NCBI GenBank assembly: GCA_032229625.1
Contig: JAVTVZ010000174.1
Coordinates: 1-37,767 of the forward strand
Origin: Kineosphaera sp032229625
Lineage (GTDB): Bacteria; Actinomycetota; Actinomycetes; Actinomycetales; Dermatophilaceae
DNA: 37,767 nucleotides
Reading direction: 5' to 3'
The notes beneath the pieces are model-generated. The model did no database searches. It was not told the origin of the DNA and was given only the letters and a program-made list of their open reading frames with translations. A program made the position numbers and the translations under genes. Positions 9,036-18,264 of this stretch are shown piece after piece (the first letter of the stretch is position 1; the number at the start of each line of letters is the position of its first letter).

Positions 9036-9310
9036 CTCCGGCGGAGCAGCACCGTCAGCGACATGCCGCGCCAGCGGCCTCCCGCACGATCGGGGCAGAC
9101 GCCATCGGCGCGGCCGTCCAGGTGTGCCCACGCAGTGGGCGTCATCGGTGGGCGTCATCGGCGTGCGCATCGGCGTGGGCGTCCTCGGGGACGTCACGGC
9201 CTCTTCGCGGCCGGGTCGGGCGCACGAGGCGCGGGCTCGCTCCCGGAGCGCTCGAGCGCCGGCGGACAGAGCCGCGCAGGTCGCACTCCCGACCAGCCGG
9301 TAGAGGGAGG

Positions 9311-10030
9311 TCAGGCCACTCGCGTGGGAGGCCCGCGGACCGACCGACCCGCGCCGGGCAGTCGGCCGGCGGGCCGCGGGGCGGGACCGATGTGGACCCG
9401 CCACAGGGGCCCGGTGGCCGGCACGAGGGGCGCGGCCGGCAGGTGCAGGACGCGCGCCAGGGCCTGCCACAGCAGATGTTCGCCGTGGGCGAGCACGACG
9501 GCGCACAGGGCGGTGGCGATGAGGTGCGCGAGGATCATGCGGGTGTCGAGACCGGCGAGCAGCGCGGTCGCGGCCGCACCGGGAATCGGCAGCACGGGCG
9601 GCGCGGGCGCGACCATGGCGTGCGGCAGATGCGAGTCCGTGAGCGGCAGGCGTGCCAGGTGCGCCGCGACGGGCGCGGTCCCGAGCGCGGTGTCGGGGAG
9701 GGAGAGTGCCGACGGCGCGGACGACATACCGGCGATGGGGGGCGGCGCGCCGTGCGCGTGCCCGAGGCCGACGGCGAGCGACCCGAGGGTGAAGAGCGCG
9801 TGCTGCGCCGCCTGCGCTCCGAGGAGCGCTGCGGCGATGACCGGTGTGCTCAGGCGTCGGGCGGTGAGCAGCGCTCCGGCGCCCCAGAGCAGCGCGGCGG
9901 TGAGCGCGAGCAGTCCGGCCGGCGGCAGGGTGGCCCCGGCCGCCGCGTGGGCCCCGGCGCCGAGCGCGAGGCACACGACGGCGAAGACGCCGGTGCGCGC
10001 CAGACGCCATCGACCGTGCCGGGCTCCCAT
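9311..10030 (-). CDS. Hypothetical four-helix membrane protein
   Basis: A 239-residue protein read from ATG 10030 (MGARHGRWRLARTG); a GGTGGCGGG stretch just upstream is a weak binding site. Three hydrophobic helices lie within residues 12-90, a Pro/Ala-rich extracytoplasmic loop follows, and a fourth helix is near 175-200 (ILAHLIATALCAVVLAHGEHLLW). Histidines cluster at membrane edges (LGHAHG, LAHGEH). I do not recognise a named family. Its place beside the PCu(A)C/DyP pair on the same strand suggests, without proof, a metal-related role. The frame extends further upstream to 10378, but that part has no membrane-protein character. Confidence 0.6.
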   Translation of the reverse strand: MGARHGRWRLARTGVFAVVCLALGAGAHAAAGATLPPAGLLALTAALLWGAGALLTARRLSTPVIAAALLGAQAAQHALFTLGSLAVGLGHAHGAPPPIAGMSSAPSALSLPDTALGTAPVAAHLARLPLTDSHLPHAMVAPAPPVLPIPGAAATALLAGLDTRMILAHLIATALCAVVLAHGEHLLWQALARVLHLPAAPLVPATGPLWRVHIGPAPRPAGRLPGAGRSVRGPPTRVA

Positions 10031-10217
10031 GCCCGCCACCTTAGGCCGCCGACACCGTGCGGGGGCGCCGTCCCGGTGACCTCGTCCCGCGGCCGGGCCA
10101 GTGGCGGACCGTCGGTGTCCGGCGCGACCGACCGCCGCGTGCCCGCCCCCGACGATCAGCGGCGGCGACACGCAGGGCCCACACCACAGGGCGCGCAGCC
10201 CGACAGGAGGACGCAGC

Positions 10218-10241
10218 GAAGGAGGGAAGGAGGGAAGGAGG
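10218..10241. repeat. Triple GAAGGAGG direct repeat
   Basis: Three consecutive 8-bp units GAAGGAGG, a perfect ribosome-binding-site-like sequence on the plus strand, in the 296-bp spacer between two minus-strand genes. No plus-strand start codon with a believable gene follows. The rest of the spacer (10031-10326) shows nothing identifiable. Confidence 0.85.
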
Positions 10242-10326
10242 ACTGAGGCAAGCACGACGCCAAGGAGCACGGCGCGAAGCGAACGAGGCCAGCGCCCGCG
10301 GCCCGGCGCAGGGAGCCGCTCGGGCC

Positions 10327-11568
10327 TCAGGCCGTCGGCAGCGCGCGCGGCTCGCCGCCGCAGGCGCCGCGCCACCACTCGGCCTCGCGGGCCCAGCCGA
10401 GCAGCGAGGCAACTGCGAGCTCGGGCCCGTCCGGCACCGCGGAGGCGCCGGGAATGGCGCCGGGTGTGGCGTCGCGCGTGGCACCGGTCGCGGCGGCCCG
10501 GGCCGCGGCGCTGTCGCCGTCGTCGGGGGTGACGTCGCCGAGGGCACGCACGTGCGCGTCGGCGAGCGCGGTGAGCAGCCGCGTCGCGAGCGCCTGGGCG
10601 CGGGCGGGGGTGTCGACGGGCCCGTCGAGGTCGTAGCCCAGCGGCGCCGCCGGTGCGGACGGGCCGGCCTGCTCGGAGAGCATCTGCCGCTGCCGGTGGA
10701 CCGCGGCCAGCGCCTGCCGGGCGGTCGCCGCGAGCGGGGCGTCCGCGACGACGAGCCGCGCAGTCGCGACCTCCATGCCGTAGGTGATCGGCCGCACGGT
10801 CGCCAGCAGCGCGACGGCGTGCGCGGCGTCGCCGACGGCCGGGTGGCTCGGGGCGGGCAGGGCCGGTGCGCGCAGGAGCCGTGCGGCGTGCGCCCGGGTG
10901 ACGTAGGCGGAGCCGAGCATCACCCGGTCCACCGGCGGCAGGCTCGCGAGGTGCACGTCCGGCCCGCCGTCCGCCGCGTCACGCTCGGCGCGCAGCAGCG
11001 CGCGACGGGCCTGCTCTCCCCGACCCGCAGCCGCGGTCGACGGCGAACCCGCCGCTGCACCAGGCGAACCCGTCGCCGCCCTCGGCGAACCGGTCGCCGC
11101 GTCCCTCGCGCCGCTCGCGGCGGACGCCTCCGCGCCGCTCGCGGCAGCTGTCGGCGCCGGTGTCGTCGCCGGTGTCGTCGCGCTTGCCGTGGCTCGGGCC
11201 TCCCCGACGGCGTCGAGCCGGGCCTCGAGCGCGGCGGCGACCTGCGCGTGCACGGCGACCAGCTCTCGGGCCAGGGCCGGCCCGCCGGCGTCGGCCCAGC
11301 GTCGGGCCTCCTGCTGCGCGGACAGGTGCCGCCCCGCCTCCGCGCGCAGCGCCTGCGCCGCCGGATAGGCCCGCGCGGACGGCAGGAGCGGCAGGTCCGG
11401 CGCGTCGCGCTCCCACCGCAGGCCGCATCCGGCCAACCCGCCGAGGGCCGCGGCGCCCGTGACCACCCCCGCGAGCCGCAGCACCTCGCGGCGCGCCACG
11501 CCGCCGCCCGGCGAGGCCGCGCGCCGCGTCGGCGTCGGCGCATCAGGTCCGGTGGTCGCTGCCATCAC
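10327..11568 (-). CDS. Tat/lipoprotein with predicted DUF4439 ferritin-like domain
   Basis: A 413-residue Ala-rich protein divergent from rimP. The N-terminus has a twin arginine (ARREVLRLAG) and a lipobox ending LAGC at C48, so it is probably a Tat-exported lipoprotein. The C-terminal third is helical and contains PVDTPARAQALATRLLTALADAHVRAL, consistent with a ferritin-like four-helix domain. Mycobacteria and other actinobacteria carry an Ala-rich DUF4439 gene (Rv2844 type) in the same place next to rimP, and this context is the main support. Low-complexity repeats (TGSPRAATGSPGAAAGSP) fill about 155-180. GTG 11568 and ATG 11565 are adjacent alternative starts and neither has a clear binding site. 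Function unknown. Confidence 0.6.
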   Translation of the reverse strand: MMAATTGPDAPTPTRRAASPGGGVARREVLRLAGVVTGAAALGGLAGCGLRWERDAPDLPLLPSARAYPAAQALRAEAGRHLSAQQEARRWADAGGPALARELVAVHAQVAAALEARLDAVGEARATASATTPATTPAPTAAASGAEASAASGARDAATGSPRAATGSPGAAAGSPSTAAAGRGEQARRALLRAERDAADGGPDVHLASLPPVDRVMLGSAYVTRAHAARLLRAPALPAPSHPAVGDAAHAVALLATVRPITYGMEVATARLVVADAPLAATARQALAAVHRQRQMLSEQAGPSAPAAPLGYDLDGPVDTPARAQALATRLLTALADAHVRALGDVTPDDGDSAAARAAATGATRDATPGAIPGASAVPDGPELAVASLLGWAREAEWWRGACGGEPRALPTA

Positions 11569-11638
11569 TCGATGATGACCGATGCCCGCCCCGATCCCGG
11601 CCAGGCGCCGACCCGGCCGTGCCGTCGCCGCGACTCAC

Positions 11639-11774
11639 GGCGTTGCCGCGACCGATGACGCTGCCGCGACTCACGACGATGCTGCGGCCATGGCGTTGCC
11701 GCCAGCCCTGACCCTGCCGCGACCGGTGACGCTGCCGCGACCGATGACGCTGCCGCGACCGGCGACGATCGACG
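11639..11774. repeat. 18-bp degenerate tandem repeat upstream of rimP
   Basis: Repeated units of GACGCTGCCGCGACCGAT and variants, clearest at 11727-11762. The array lies in the 550-bp divergent region 11569-12118 between the DUF4439 gene and rimP. Apart from this array and a possible promoter at 11889, nothing identifiable was seen in that region. Confidence 0.75.
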
Positions 11775-11888
11775 CGACCCCGGCGCGGTCCGCGCCGCGA
11801 CACGCGCGTGCGCCCCGGTCCGGCACGCTCGTCCCTGACGGCCCGAGGTCACCCCGCTCGCTCGCTATCGGAGTCGGGCGCGGCTGGT

Positions 11889-11894
11889 TAGAGT
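11889..11894 (+). promoter_or_regulatory. Possible -10 element for the rimP operon
   Basis: TAGAGT fits the actinobacterial TANNNT -10 consensus. The -35 position (about 11866-11871, TATCGG) is poor. It would give a leader of roughly 220 nt before rimP. Confidence 0.3.
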
Positions 11895-12118
11895 GGTGGC
11901 GACTTTCACGGCGGTCCGTGGTGGGTCATCTCAGGCGGCGCCGGCAGGCCACGGGCAGCGACGGCGCCGGCACGCCGGGGTGGCCCCGCGTCATCGGCGC
12001 CCCTGACGGGCGTCGCGGCGACAGGCCCGCCCCGACCGGCCGCGCCGCGGCCACAACCGGACCCACCGGGCGAATCTGAATACGGATGTCGACGCGGGGG
12101 TCGGCAGGAGACGTGTGC

Positions 12119-12888
12119 ATGTCCGAGCAGAGCCTCGAGCGAGCGGTCGGCGACCTCGTCGGCGCCGCGATCGCCCCGTCGGGTCTGGTCGTCGACGATC
12201 TGCGGATCACCCGCGCCGGCAAGCGGCGGGTCGTGCGGATCGCGGTCGACGACGACCTGGCCGGTCTCGACCCCGACGACGACTCCTCGCCGGTGCCGCC
12301 GATCACCCTCGACGCCGTCGCCGACGCGACCCGACTCATCGACCGGGCGCTCGACGACTCCGACGTGCTCGGCCAGGCGCCCTACGTGCTCGAGGTGACC
12401 TCACCGGGCACGTCGCGGCCGCTGAGTCTGCCGCGCCACTACCGCCGCAACGTCGGTCGCCTCGTGCGACTCACCGTGGCCGACGGCGGCGAGCTGACCG
12501 GCCGCCTCGTCGCGGCGGGCCCCGACGGCGTGAGCCTGGCCACCGGGAATGACGCGGCGGGCGACGGCGCTCCAGCCAAGGGNNNNNNNNNNNNNNNNNN
12601 NNNNNNNNNNNNNNNNNNNNNNNNNNNNNNNNNNNNNNNNNNNNNNNNNNNNNNNNNNNNNNNNNNNNNNNNNNNNNNNNNNGCGTGAGCCTGGCCACCG
12701 GGAATGACGCGGCGGGCGACGGCGCTCCAGCCAAGGGCGCGGCGGTGCCCGGCACGACAAGGAACGACCCGGCGCCGCGGTTCGTCGGGTATGCCGCGGT
12801 GTCGCGCGCCCAGGTGCAGGTGGAGTTCACGCGCGCCGGCGACGACGCCGTCGACGACGAGGACGACGAGCCGGACGAGACCGACTGA
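12119..12888 (+). CDS. rimP: Ribosome maturation factor RimP (interrupted by an assembly gap)
   Basis: RimP assists 30S subunit maturation in the cytoplasm. ATG 12119 (MSEQSLERAVGDLV) follows GCAGGAG at good spacing. The N-terminal domain includes YVLEVTSPGTSRPL, the RimP hallmark (VxSPGxxRPL), and the C-terminal Sm-like domain resumes after the N run as YAAVSRAQVQVEF. The 55 bp before the gap (12528-12582) equal the 55 bp after it (12683-12737). Removing the N run and one copy gives a continuous frame of 204 residues, so the gene is intact and the displayed break is an artefact. The acidic tail DDAVDDEDDEPDETD is typical of actinobacterial RimP. First gene of the nusA–infB cluster. Confidence 0.92.
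12583..12682. other. Assembly gap 1 (100 N) within rimP
   Basis: Exactly 100 N with identical 55-bp flanks (12528-12582 and 12683-12737). Joining the flanks keeps the rimP frame. Confidence 0.97.
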
Positions 12889-13179
12889 CCCGGCGCGCCG
12901 GGGCGAGACGCTCGCCGCAGTCGCCGCCGCAGCCGCCGGCCCGGGACGACGGCACCCGAGACCGGTGCAGAGCCCACCGCCGACCACCCCGTGCACACGA
13001 GACGCACCCGGCGCCTCACCCGGCCGGCTCGCTCGGGCCACCCGGCCACCCGGCCACCGACCCACCGACAGACGCAGAAGCACCGAGCCCCTCGCCACGA
13101 GGGGCTCACCCGCAGGACGCCCGCCGTCGCGGGCACCGCTCGACCCGGATCCGCTCCGGGGATGACCAAGGAGGACCTG

Positions 13180-14352
13180 ATGGATATCGACCTGGCGGCA
13201 TTGCGCGCCCTGGAGCGTGAGCGGGACATCCCGCTCGACGTCATCGTGCCCGCGATCGAGCAGGCGCTGCTGCTCGCCTACCACCGCACGGACGGCTCCT
13301 TCCGGCGCGCCCGCGTCGAGCTCGACCGCAAGACCGGCCACGTCGTCGTGTGGGCCCGCGAGGACCCGCAGGTCGACGAGGACGGGGTCCGCGGCGAGCC
13401 CGGTCCGGAATTCGACGACACCCCCGAGGGATTCGGGCGGGTGGCGGCCTCGACGGCGCGCCAGGTCATCCTGCAGCGGCTGCGCGACATCGAGGACGAC
13501 GCGATCCTCGGCGACTTCAAGGGCCGTGAGGGCGACATCGTCACCGGCGTCATCCAGCAGAGCCAGGGCCGGGGCGTGCTCGTCGACTTCGGCACCGTCG
13601 AGGGCTTGCTGCCGACCTCCGAGCAGGTGCCCGGCGAGCGATACGTGCACGGCGAGCGCCTGCGCTGCTATGTCGTGTCGGTCAAGCGGGGCCCCAACGG
13701 CCCACAGATCGCCCTGTCGCGCACCCACCCCCATCTCGTGCGCAAGCTCTTTGCGCTCGAGGTGCCCGAGATCGCCGACGGCACGGTCGAGATCGCGGCG
13801 CTCGCCCGCGAGGCGGGGCACCGCACGAAGATCGCCGTGCACTCCACCGTCCCGGACGTCAACGCCAAGGGCGCCTGCATCGGCCCGATGGGTCAGCGGG
13901 TGCGCGCGGTGATGACGGAGCTGCGCGGGGAGAAGATCGACATCGTCGACTTCGCCGAGGACCCGGCGACGTTCGTGGCCGCGGCGCTCTCGCCGGCGCG
14001 GGTCTCGGCGGTGGAGATCGTCGACCGGGCCGGTCGGGCCGCGCGGGTCGTCGTGCCCGATTACCAACTGTCGTTGGCGATCGGCAAGGAGGGCCAGAAT
14101 GCCCGCCTCGCCGCCAAGCTCACCGGCTGGCGCATCGACATCCGCGCCGACACGGCCCCGGCCCCGCAGGACTCGGGTGCCCCCGAGGGCGCCGGCGCCG
14201 ATCGTCGACCCGCGCGTGGGCCCGGCGGCCCGGGCGGCGCGCAGCGGCCCGGCGGCGGACGGCCCGGCGGCGTCGGTGGCGCGGGCGGCGCCGGGCCCCG
14301 CTCCGGGCAGGGTCGGCCCGGCCGCGGGCAGGCGGGTGGCGCACACCGGTGA
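13180..14352 (+). CDS. nusA: Transcription termination/antitermination factor NusA
   Basis: A 390-residue RNA polymerase-associated factor for pausing, termination and antitermination. ATG 13180 was chosen because AAGGAGG lies at 13168-13174. The N-terminal RNAP-binding domain covers about 1-110, the S1 domain about 115-182 (VTGVIQQSQGRGVLVDFG), KH1 carries GPMG at 235-238 and KH2 carries GKEG at 302-305. The acidic C-terminal repeats of E. coli NusA are absent, as usual in actinobacteria, and the protein ends in a Gly/Pro/Arg-rich tail (about 335-390). The 291-bp spacer after rimP contains no gene that I can support. Confidence 0.95.
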   Translation: MDIDLAALRALERERDIPLDVIVPAIEQALLLAYHRTDGSFRRARVELDRKTGHVVVWAREDPQVDEDGVRGEPGPEFDDTPEGFGRVAASTARQVILQRLRDIEDDAILGDFKGREGDIVTGVIQQSQGRGVLVDFGTVEGLLPTSEQVPGERYVHGERLRCYVVSVKRGPNGPQIALSRTHPHLVRKLFALEVPEIADGTVEIAALAREAGHRTKIAVHSTVPDVNAKGACIGPMGQRVRAVMTELRGEKIDIVDFAEDPATFVAAALSPARVSAVEIVDRAGRAARVVVPDYQLSLAIGKEGQNARLAAKLTGWRIDIRADTAPAPQDSGAPEGAGADRRPARGPGGPGGAQRPGGGRPGGVGGAGGAGPRSGQGRPGRGQAGGAHR

Positions 14353-14401
14353 TTCGCGCGGTAGGATGGCTGCGACCGTTCGGTCACGGTGAGTGCTGCC
14401 C

Positions 14402-14860
14402 ATGCGCGCACGTCGCTGGTATGACGTGACAGGCGAGATGCCGTCCGAGAGCCCTCCAGGGGGGTCCGCGGGTGCGTCGCCACCGCCCATCACGCCTCGA
14501 TCGACGCCCTCGGCGTCGTCGCAGCCGGTGCGCACGTGTGTGGGGTGTCGCCGCCGCGACGAGCGATCGGCTTTGTTGCGTGTGGTCGTCGCCGACGACG
14601 GGCACGGCTCCGCCGCTGACGGGGCGGATGCCCGACTCCGGCTGCGACCCGATCCCTCAGCCCGGCTCCCGGGGCGAGGCGCGTGGCTCCATCCGAGCCT
14701 CGACTGCTTCGACCTGGCGCTGCGGCGGCGAGCGTTCGGACGCGCCCTGCGCGTCCGGCCCGGTGCCGCCCTCGACGCAGACCCGGTGCGCGAGCACCTC
14801 GTGGCCTTCGTCGTGAGCGGAGACGGACCCGACGGATCACCCGGCGGGAGCGACACGTGA
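14402..14860 (+). CDS. ylxR: YlxR family RNA-binding protein (DUF448)
   Basis: A protein of about 152 residues between nusA and infB, the standard place for ylxR. The family signature PVRTCVGCR is at 42-50 and GRGAWLHPSLDC at 91-102. Known members bind RNA; in some Gram-positives YlxR (RnpM) modulates RNase P or acts in nucleoid-linked regulation. The start is uncertain: GTG 14393, ATG 14402 (GGTGAG upstream) and ATG 14438 are all possible, and the first 40 residues are poorly conserved Ser/Pro-rich sequence. TAGGAT at 14362 resembles an internal -10 element. Confidence 0.85.
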   Translation: MRARRWYDVTGEMPSESPPGGSAGASPPPITPRSTPSASSQPVRTCVGCRRRDERSALLRVVVADDGHGSAADGADARLRLRPDPSARLPGRGAWLHPSLDCFDLALRRRAFGRALRVRPGAALDADPVREHLVAFVVSGDGPDGSPGGSDT

Positions 14861-15046
14861 CGAAGCACCCCGACGCGGCCAGACCGGTCGCGCAGGGACA
14901 ACCAGGCAAGAGACCGAAAGCGGGTTTGACGCTGATGAGCATCCGATGAGTACTCGGCAATGAGCATCACCCAGCATTGACAATGGTCCTGACTGCCTCT
15001 GCGCGCTGACGCCGCAGGTGGAGCCCGGACCATAGACAGGAGAGAA

Positions 15047-18000
15047 GTGGCTAAGGTCCGGGTCTACGAGCTCGCCAAGGAGCTCGGTATCGAGAGCAAG
15101 ACCCTGCTCAACCATCTGAAGGATCAGGGGGAGTTCGTCCGCTCGGCGAGTTCGACGATCGAGCCCCCGGTCGTGCGCAAGATCCGCGAGACGTTCCCCG
15201 CGGAGCTCGCCGCCAAGTCCGGCGGCCAGGGCGCGCGACCCGCCGCGAAGCCGGGAGCCCCCGGCCCGCGGCCCGCCGCCCCCGGTCGTCCGGGGCCGGC
15301 CAAGCCCGGTCAGGCGACCCCCGCCCAGGCGGCGCCTCGCACGGCCGCTCCGGCGCCGTCGTCCCGGCCCGCGCCGGGCCCGGCCCGACCGGCGGCGTCC
15401 GCCCCCGCGACACCGGCTCGTCCCGCGGCGACCCCCGGCCCTGCCGGCCGCCCCGGGCCCGCCCGTCCGGGTCCGGCGAGCCCGTCGGCCCCGGCGAGCC
15501 CGTCGGCCCCCGCCACCCCCGCGGCTCCGGCCGCGCGTGGCGGCGCTCCGACGCCCGGCCCGCGCCCGGCGCCGGCGGCTCCGGCCGCCCGGGGTGGCCA
15601 AGCCGCCCCGTCGGCTCCGGGATCAGGTGCCCGCAGCGGTGGCCCGACCCCGGGTCCGCGTCCGGGTCCCGCCCGCGGCGGCGAGTCCCGCGATGCCCGC
15701 GGGGACTCCCGCGGCGACGGCGGCCGGGCCCCGCGTCCGGGTGCACCGCGTCCCGCGGCTCCGCGCCCGGGCAACAACCCGTTCTCCTCCAACCAGGGCA
15801 TGCGCTCCGGTCGTGAGGGTGCACCGCGTCCGGGCAACAACCCGTTCGCGACGAGCCAGGGCATGCCGCGCCCGCAGGGTCGCGGCGGCGCCGCCCCCGG
15901 CGGGGCGCCGCGACCCGGCGCCCCCGGTGCCGGTGGCCCGCGTCCGGGCGCGCCGCGTCCGGGTGCTCCCGGTGCCGGCGGTCCGCGCCCCGGCGCGCCG
16001 CGCGTCGGTGGGGTGCGTCCCAACCCGGGCATGATGCCCAACCAGACCTCCGTCCCGCGTCCGGGCGAGCGCCCGGCGCGTCCCGGCGGCGGTCGCCCCG
16101 GTGGCGGTGGCGGTGGCTACCGCGGCGGTGGCGGCGGCGGGTTCCGCCCCGGTGGCGGCGGTGGCCGTCCCGGCGGCCCCGGTGGCCGCGGCAACGCCCA
16201 GGGCGCCTTCGGGCGCGGCGGCGGTCGCCCGGTCCGCGGGCGCAAGTCCAAGCGCGCGAAGCGTCAAGAGTTCGAGCAGATGCAGGCGCCGACCGTCGGT
16301 GGCGTCTCCGTGCCCCGCGGCGACGGCAAGACCGTCGTGCGCGTGCGCCGCGGATCGTCACTGACGGACTTCGCCGACAAGATCAACGCCAACCCGGCGA
16401 GCCTGGTCACGGTCCTCTTCCACCTCGGTGAGATGGCGACCGCGACCCAGTCCCTCGACGAGGACACCTTCAAGGTGCTCGGCAGCGAGCTCGGCTACGA
16501 CATCCAGGTCGTCAGCCCCGAGGACGAGGAGCGCGAGCTCTTCGACTCCTTCAACATCGACCTCGACTACGGGGTCGACGTGGAGGACGAGGAGGACCTC
16601 GAGCCGCGTCCGCCGGTCGTGACCGTCATGGGTCACGTCGACCACGGTAAGACGCGCCTGCTCGACGCGATCCGCAACGCCAACGTCATCGCCGGCGAGG
16701 CCGGTGGCATCACCCAGCACATCGGTGCCTACCAGGTGACGAAGGAGCACGAGGGCCAGGACCGCGCGATCACCTTCATCGACACCCCCGGTCACGAGGC
16801 CTTCACGGCCATGCGTGCCCGCGGTGCGAAGGTGACCGACATCGCGATCCTCGTCGTCGCCGCCGACGACGGCGTCATGCCGCAGACCATCGAGGCGCTC
16901 AACCACGCCCAGGCCGCGGACGTGCCGATCGTGGTGGCCGTCAACAAGATCGACGTCGACGGTGCCAACCCGGACAAGGTCCGTCAGCAGCTGACGGAAT
17001 ACAACCTCATCGCGGAGGAGTACGGCGGCGAGACGATGTTCGTCAACGTCTCCGCCAAGCAGGGGCTGCACATCGACGACCTCCTCGAGGCCGTGCTGCT
17101 CACCGCGGACGCGTCGCTGGACCTGCGCGCCAACCCCGACAAGGACGCCATCGGTGTCGCGATCGAGGCCAACCTCGACCGTGGCCGCGGTGCGACCGCG
17201 ACGGTGCTCGTCCAGGCCGGCACGCTGGCCGTCGGCGACTCGATCGTCACCGGCTCCGCCTACGGGCGAGTCCGGGCGATGCTCGACGAGCACGGCAACA
17301 ACCTCGACGTGGCGCTGCCGTCGCGTCCGGTGCAGGTGCTCGGTCTGAGCTCGGTGCCGCGCGCCGGTGACACGTTCGTCGTGGCGCCGGACGACCGCAC
17401 GGCCCGCCAGATCGCCGAGAAGCGTGAGGCGGCCGACCGTCAGGCGAGCCTGGCCAAGGCGCGCAAGCGGATCAGCCTGGAGGACCTCAACGAGGCGCTC
17501 GCGGCCGGCAAGGTCGAGACCCTCAACCTCATCCTCAAGGGCGACGTGTCCGGTTCGGTCGAGGCCCTGGAAGATGCGCTGCTGCAGATCGACGTCGGCG
17601 ACGAGGTCGACCTGCGGATCATCGACCGCGGCGTCGGCGCGATCACGATGAACAACATCAACCTCGCGATGGCCTCCAACGCGGTGATCATCGGCTTCAA
17701 CGTGCGGGCCGAGGGCCAGAACGCGGAGTATGCCGAGCGTGAGGGCGTCGAGATCCGCTACTACTCGGTGATCTACCAGGCCATCGAGGAGATCGAGGCG
17801 GCCCTCAAGGGCATGCTCAAGCCGGAGTTCGAGGAGCACGAGCTGGGCACGGCGGAGATCCGCGAGATCTTCCGCAGCTCCAAGTTCGGCAACATCGCCG
17901 GTTCGCTCGTGCGCTCGGGGATCATCCGGCGCGGCGCGAAGTCGCGGATCACCCGCGACGGAGTCGTCATCGCCGAGAACGTCGAGATCGCCGGCCTGCG

Positions 18001-18130
18001 CCGCTTCAAGGACGACGTCACCGAGGTGCGCGACGGCTACGAGTGCGGCATCAACCTCGGGTCGTTCAACGACCTGCAGATCGGTGACCTCATCGCGACC
18101 TACGAGATGCGCGAGAAGCCGCGCGACTGA
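15047..18130 (+). CDS. infB: Translation initiation factor IF-2
   Basis: A 1027-residue GTPase that brings initiator tRNA to the 30S subunit. GTG 15047 follows CAGGAGAG. The N-terminal IF2_N domain (VRVYELAKELGIESKTLLNHL) is followed by a long Pro/Ala/Gly/Arg-rich linker of about 330 residues (60-390), typical of actinobacteria and strongly repetitive here. The GTPase motifs are GHVDHGKT at 529-536, DTPGH at 579-583 and NKID at 633-636. The C-terminal IF2 domains run to the end (EIREIFRSSKFGNIAGSLV). A TTGACA occurs at 14976-14981, but no -10 element at correct spacing was seen, so transcription probably comes from upstream. Confidence 0.97.
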   Translation: MAKVRVYELAKELGIESKTLLNHLKDQGEFVRSASSTIEPPVVRKIRETFPAELAAKSGGQGARPAAKPGAPGPRPAAPGRPGPAKPGQATPAQAAPRTAAPAPSSRPAPGPARPAASAPATPARPAATPGPAGRPGPARPGPASPSAPASPSAPATPAAPAARGGAPTPGPRPAPAAPAARGGQAAPSAPGSGARSGGPTPGPRPGPARGGESRDARGDSRGDGGRAPRPGAPRPAAPRPGNNPFSSNQGMRSGREGAPRPGNNPFATSQGMPRPQGRGGAAPGGAPRPGAPGAGGPRPGAPRPGAPGAGGPRPGAPRVGGVRPNPGMMPNQTSVPRPGERPARPGGGRPGGGGGGYRGGGGGGFRPGGGGGRPGGPGGRGNAQGAFGRGGGRPVRGRKSKRAKRQEFEQMQAPTVGGVSVPRGDGKTVVRVRRGSSLTDFADKINANPASLVTVLFHLGEMATATQSLDEDTFKVLGSELGYDIQVVSPEDEERELFDSFNIDLDYGVDVEDEEDLEPRPPVVTVMGHVDHGKTRLLDAIRNANVIAGEAGGITQHIGAYQVTKEHEGQDRAITFIDTPGHEAFTAMRARGAKVTDIAILVVAADDGVMPQTIEALNHAQAADVPIVVAVNKIDVDGANPDKVRQQLTEYNLIAEEYGGETMFVNVSAKQGLHIDDLLEAVLLTADASLDLRANPDKDAIGVAIEANLDRGRGATATVLVQAGTLAVGDSIVTGSAYGRVRAMLDEHGNNLDVALPSRPVQVLGLSSVPRAGDTFVVAPDDRTARQIAEKREAADRQASLAKARKRISLEDLNEALAAGKVETLNLILKGDVSGSVEALEDALLQIDVGDEVDLRIIDRGVGAITMNNINLAMASNAVIIGFNVRAEGQNAEYAEREGVEIRYYSVIYQAIEEIEAALKGMLKPEFEEHELGTAEIREIFRSSKFGNIAGSLVRSGIIRRGAKSRITRDGVVIAENVEIAGLRRFKDDVTEVRDGYECGINLGSFNDLQIGDLIATYEMREKPRD

Positions 18131-18170
18131 CCCGCAGGTCCGCCGGGCGTGATCATCCGGCGGGTGCGAC

Positions 18171-18207
18171 CCGGTGGGGCCAGGGACGATGTCCTTGGCC
18201 CCACCGG
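18171..18207. terminator. Long GC-rich stem-loop between infB and rbfA
   Basis: A 17-bp stem with one G·U-type mismatch and a 3-nt loop: arms CCGGTGGGGCCAGGGAC and GTCCTTGGCCCCACCGG. A weaker hairpin (CGCCGG/CCGGCG, 18141-18162) precedes it. There is no U tract, so it may be an actinobacterial-type terminator or an mRNA processing/stability element within the operon. Confidence 0.6.
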
Positions 18208-18264
18208 CGCGCCGGGGCTCACCCGGCGGCCACGAGGCACGTGAACGAACGAAAGGGAAGAACC

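Noticed and set aside
9029..10246. Plus-strand open frames across the spacer and the membrane protein gene
   Set aside because: Arg/Gly-rich with no binding site, and they run antisense to a better-supported hydrophobic protein.
12583..12682. rimP as a broken gene
   Set aside because: Merging the identical 55-bp flanks gives one continuous frame, so the interruption is an assembly artefact.
14976..14981. TTGACA as an infB promoter
   Set aside because: No -10 element at 16-18 bp spacing; the hexamer alone is not enough.
15230..16260. Repeat-rich region in infB as a foreign insertion
   Set aside because: Long Pro/Ala/Gly/Arg linkers are normal in actinobacterial IF-2, and the reading frame is intact.
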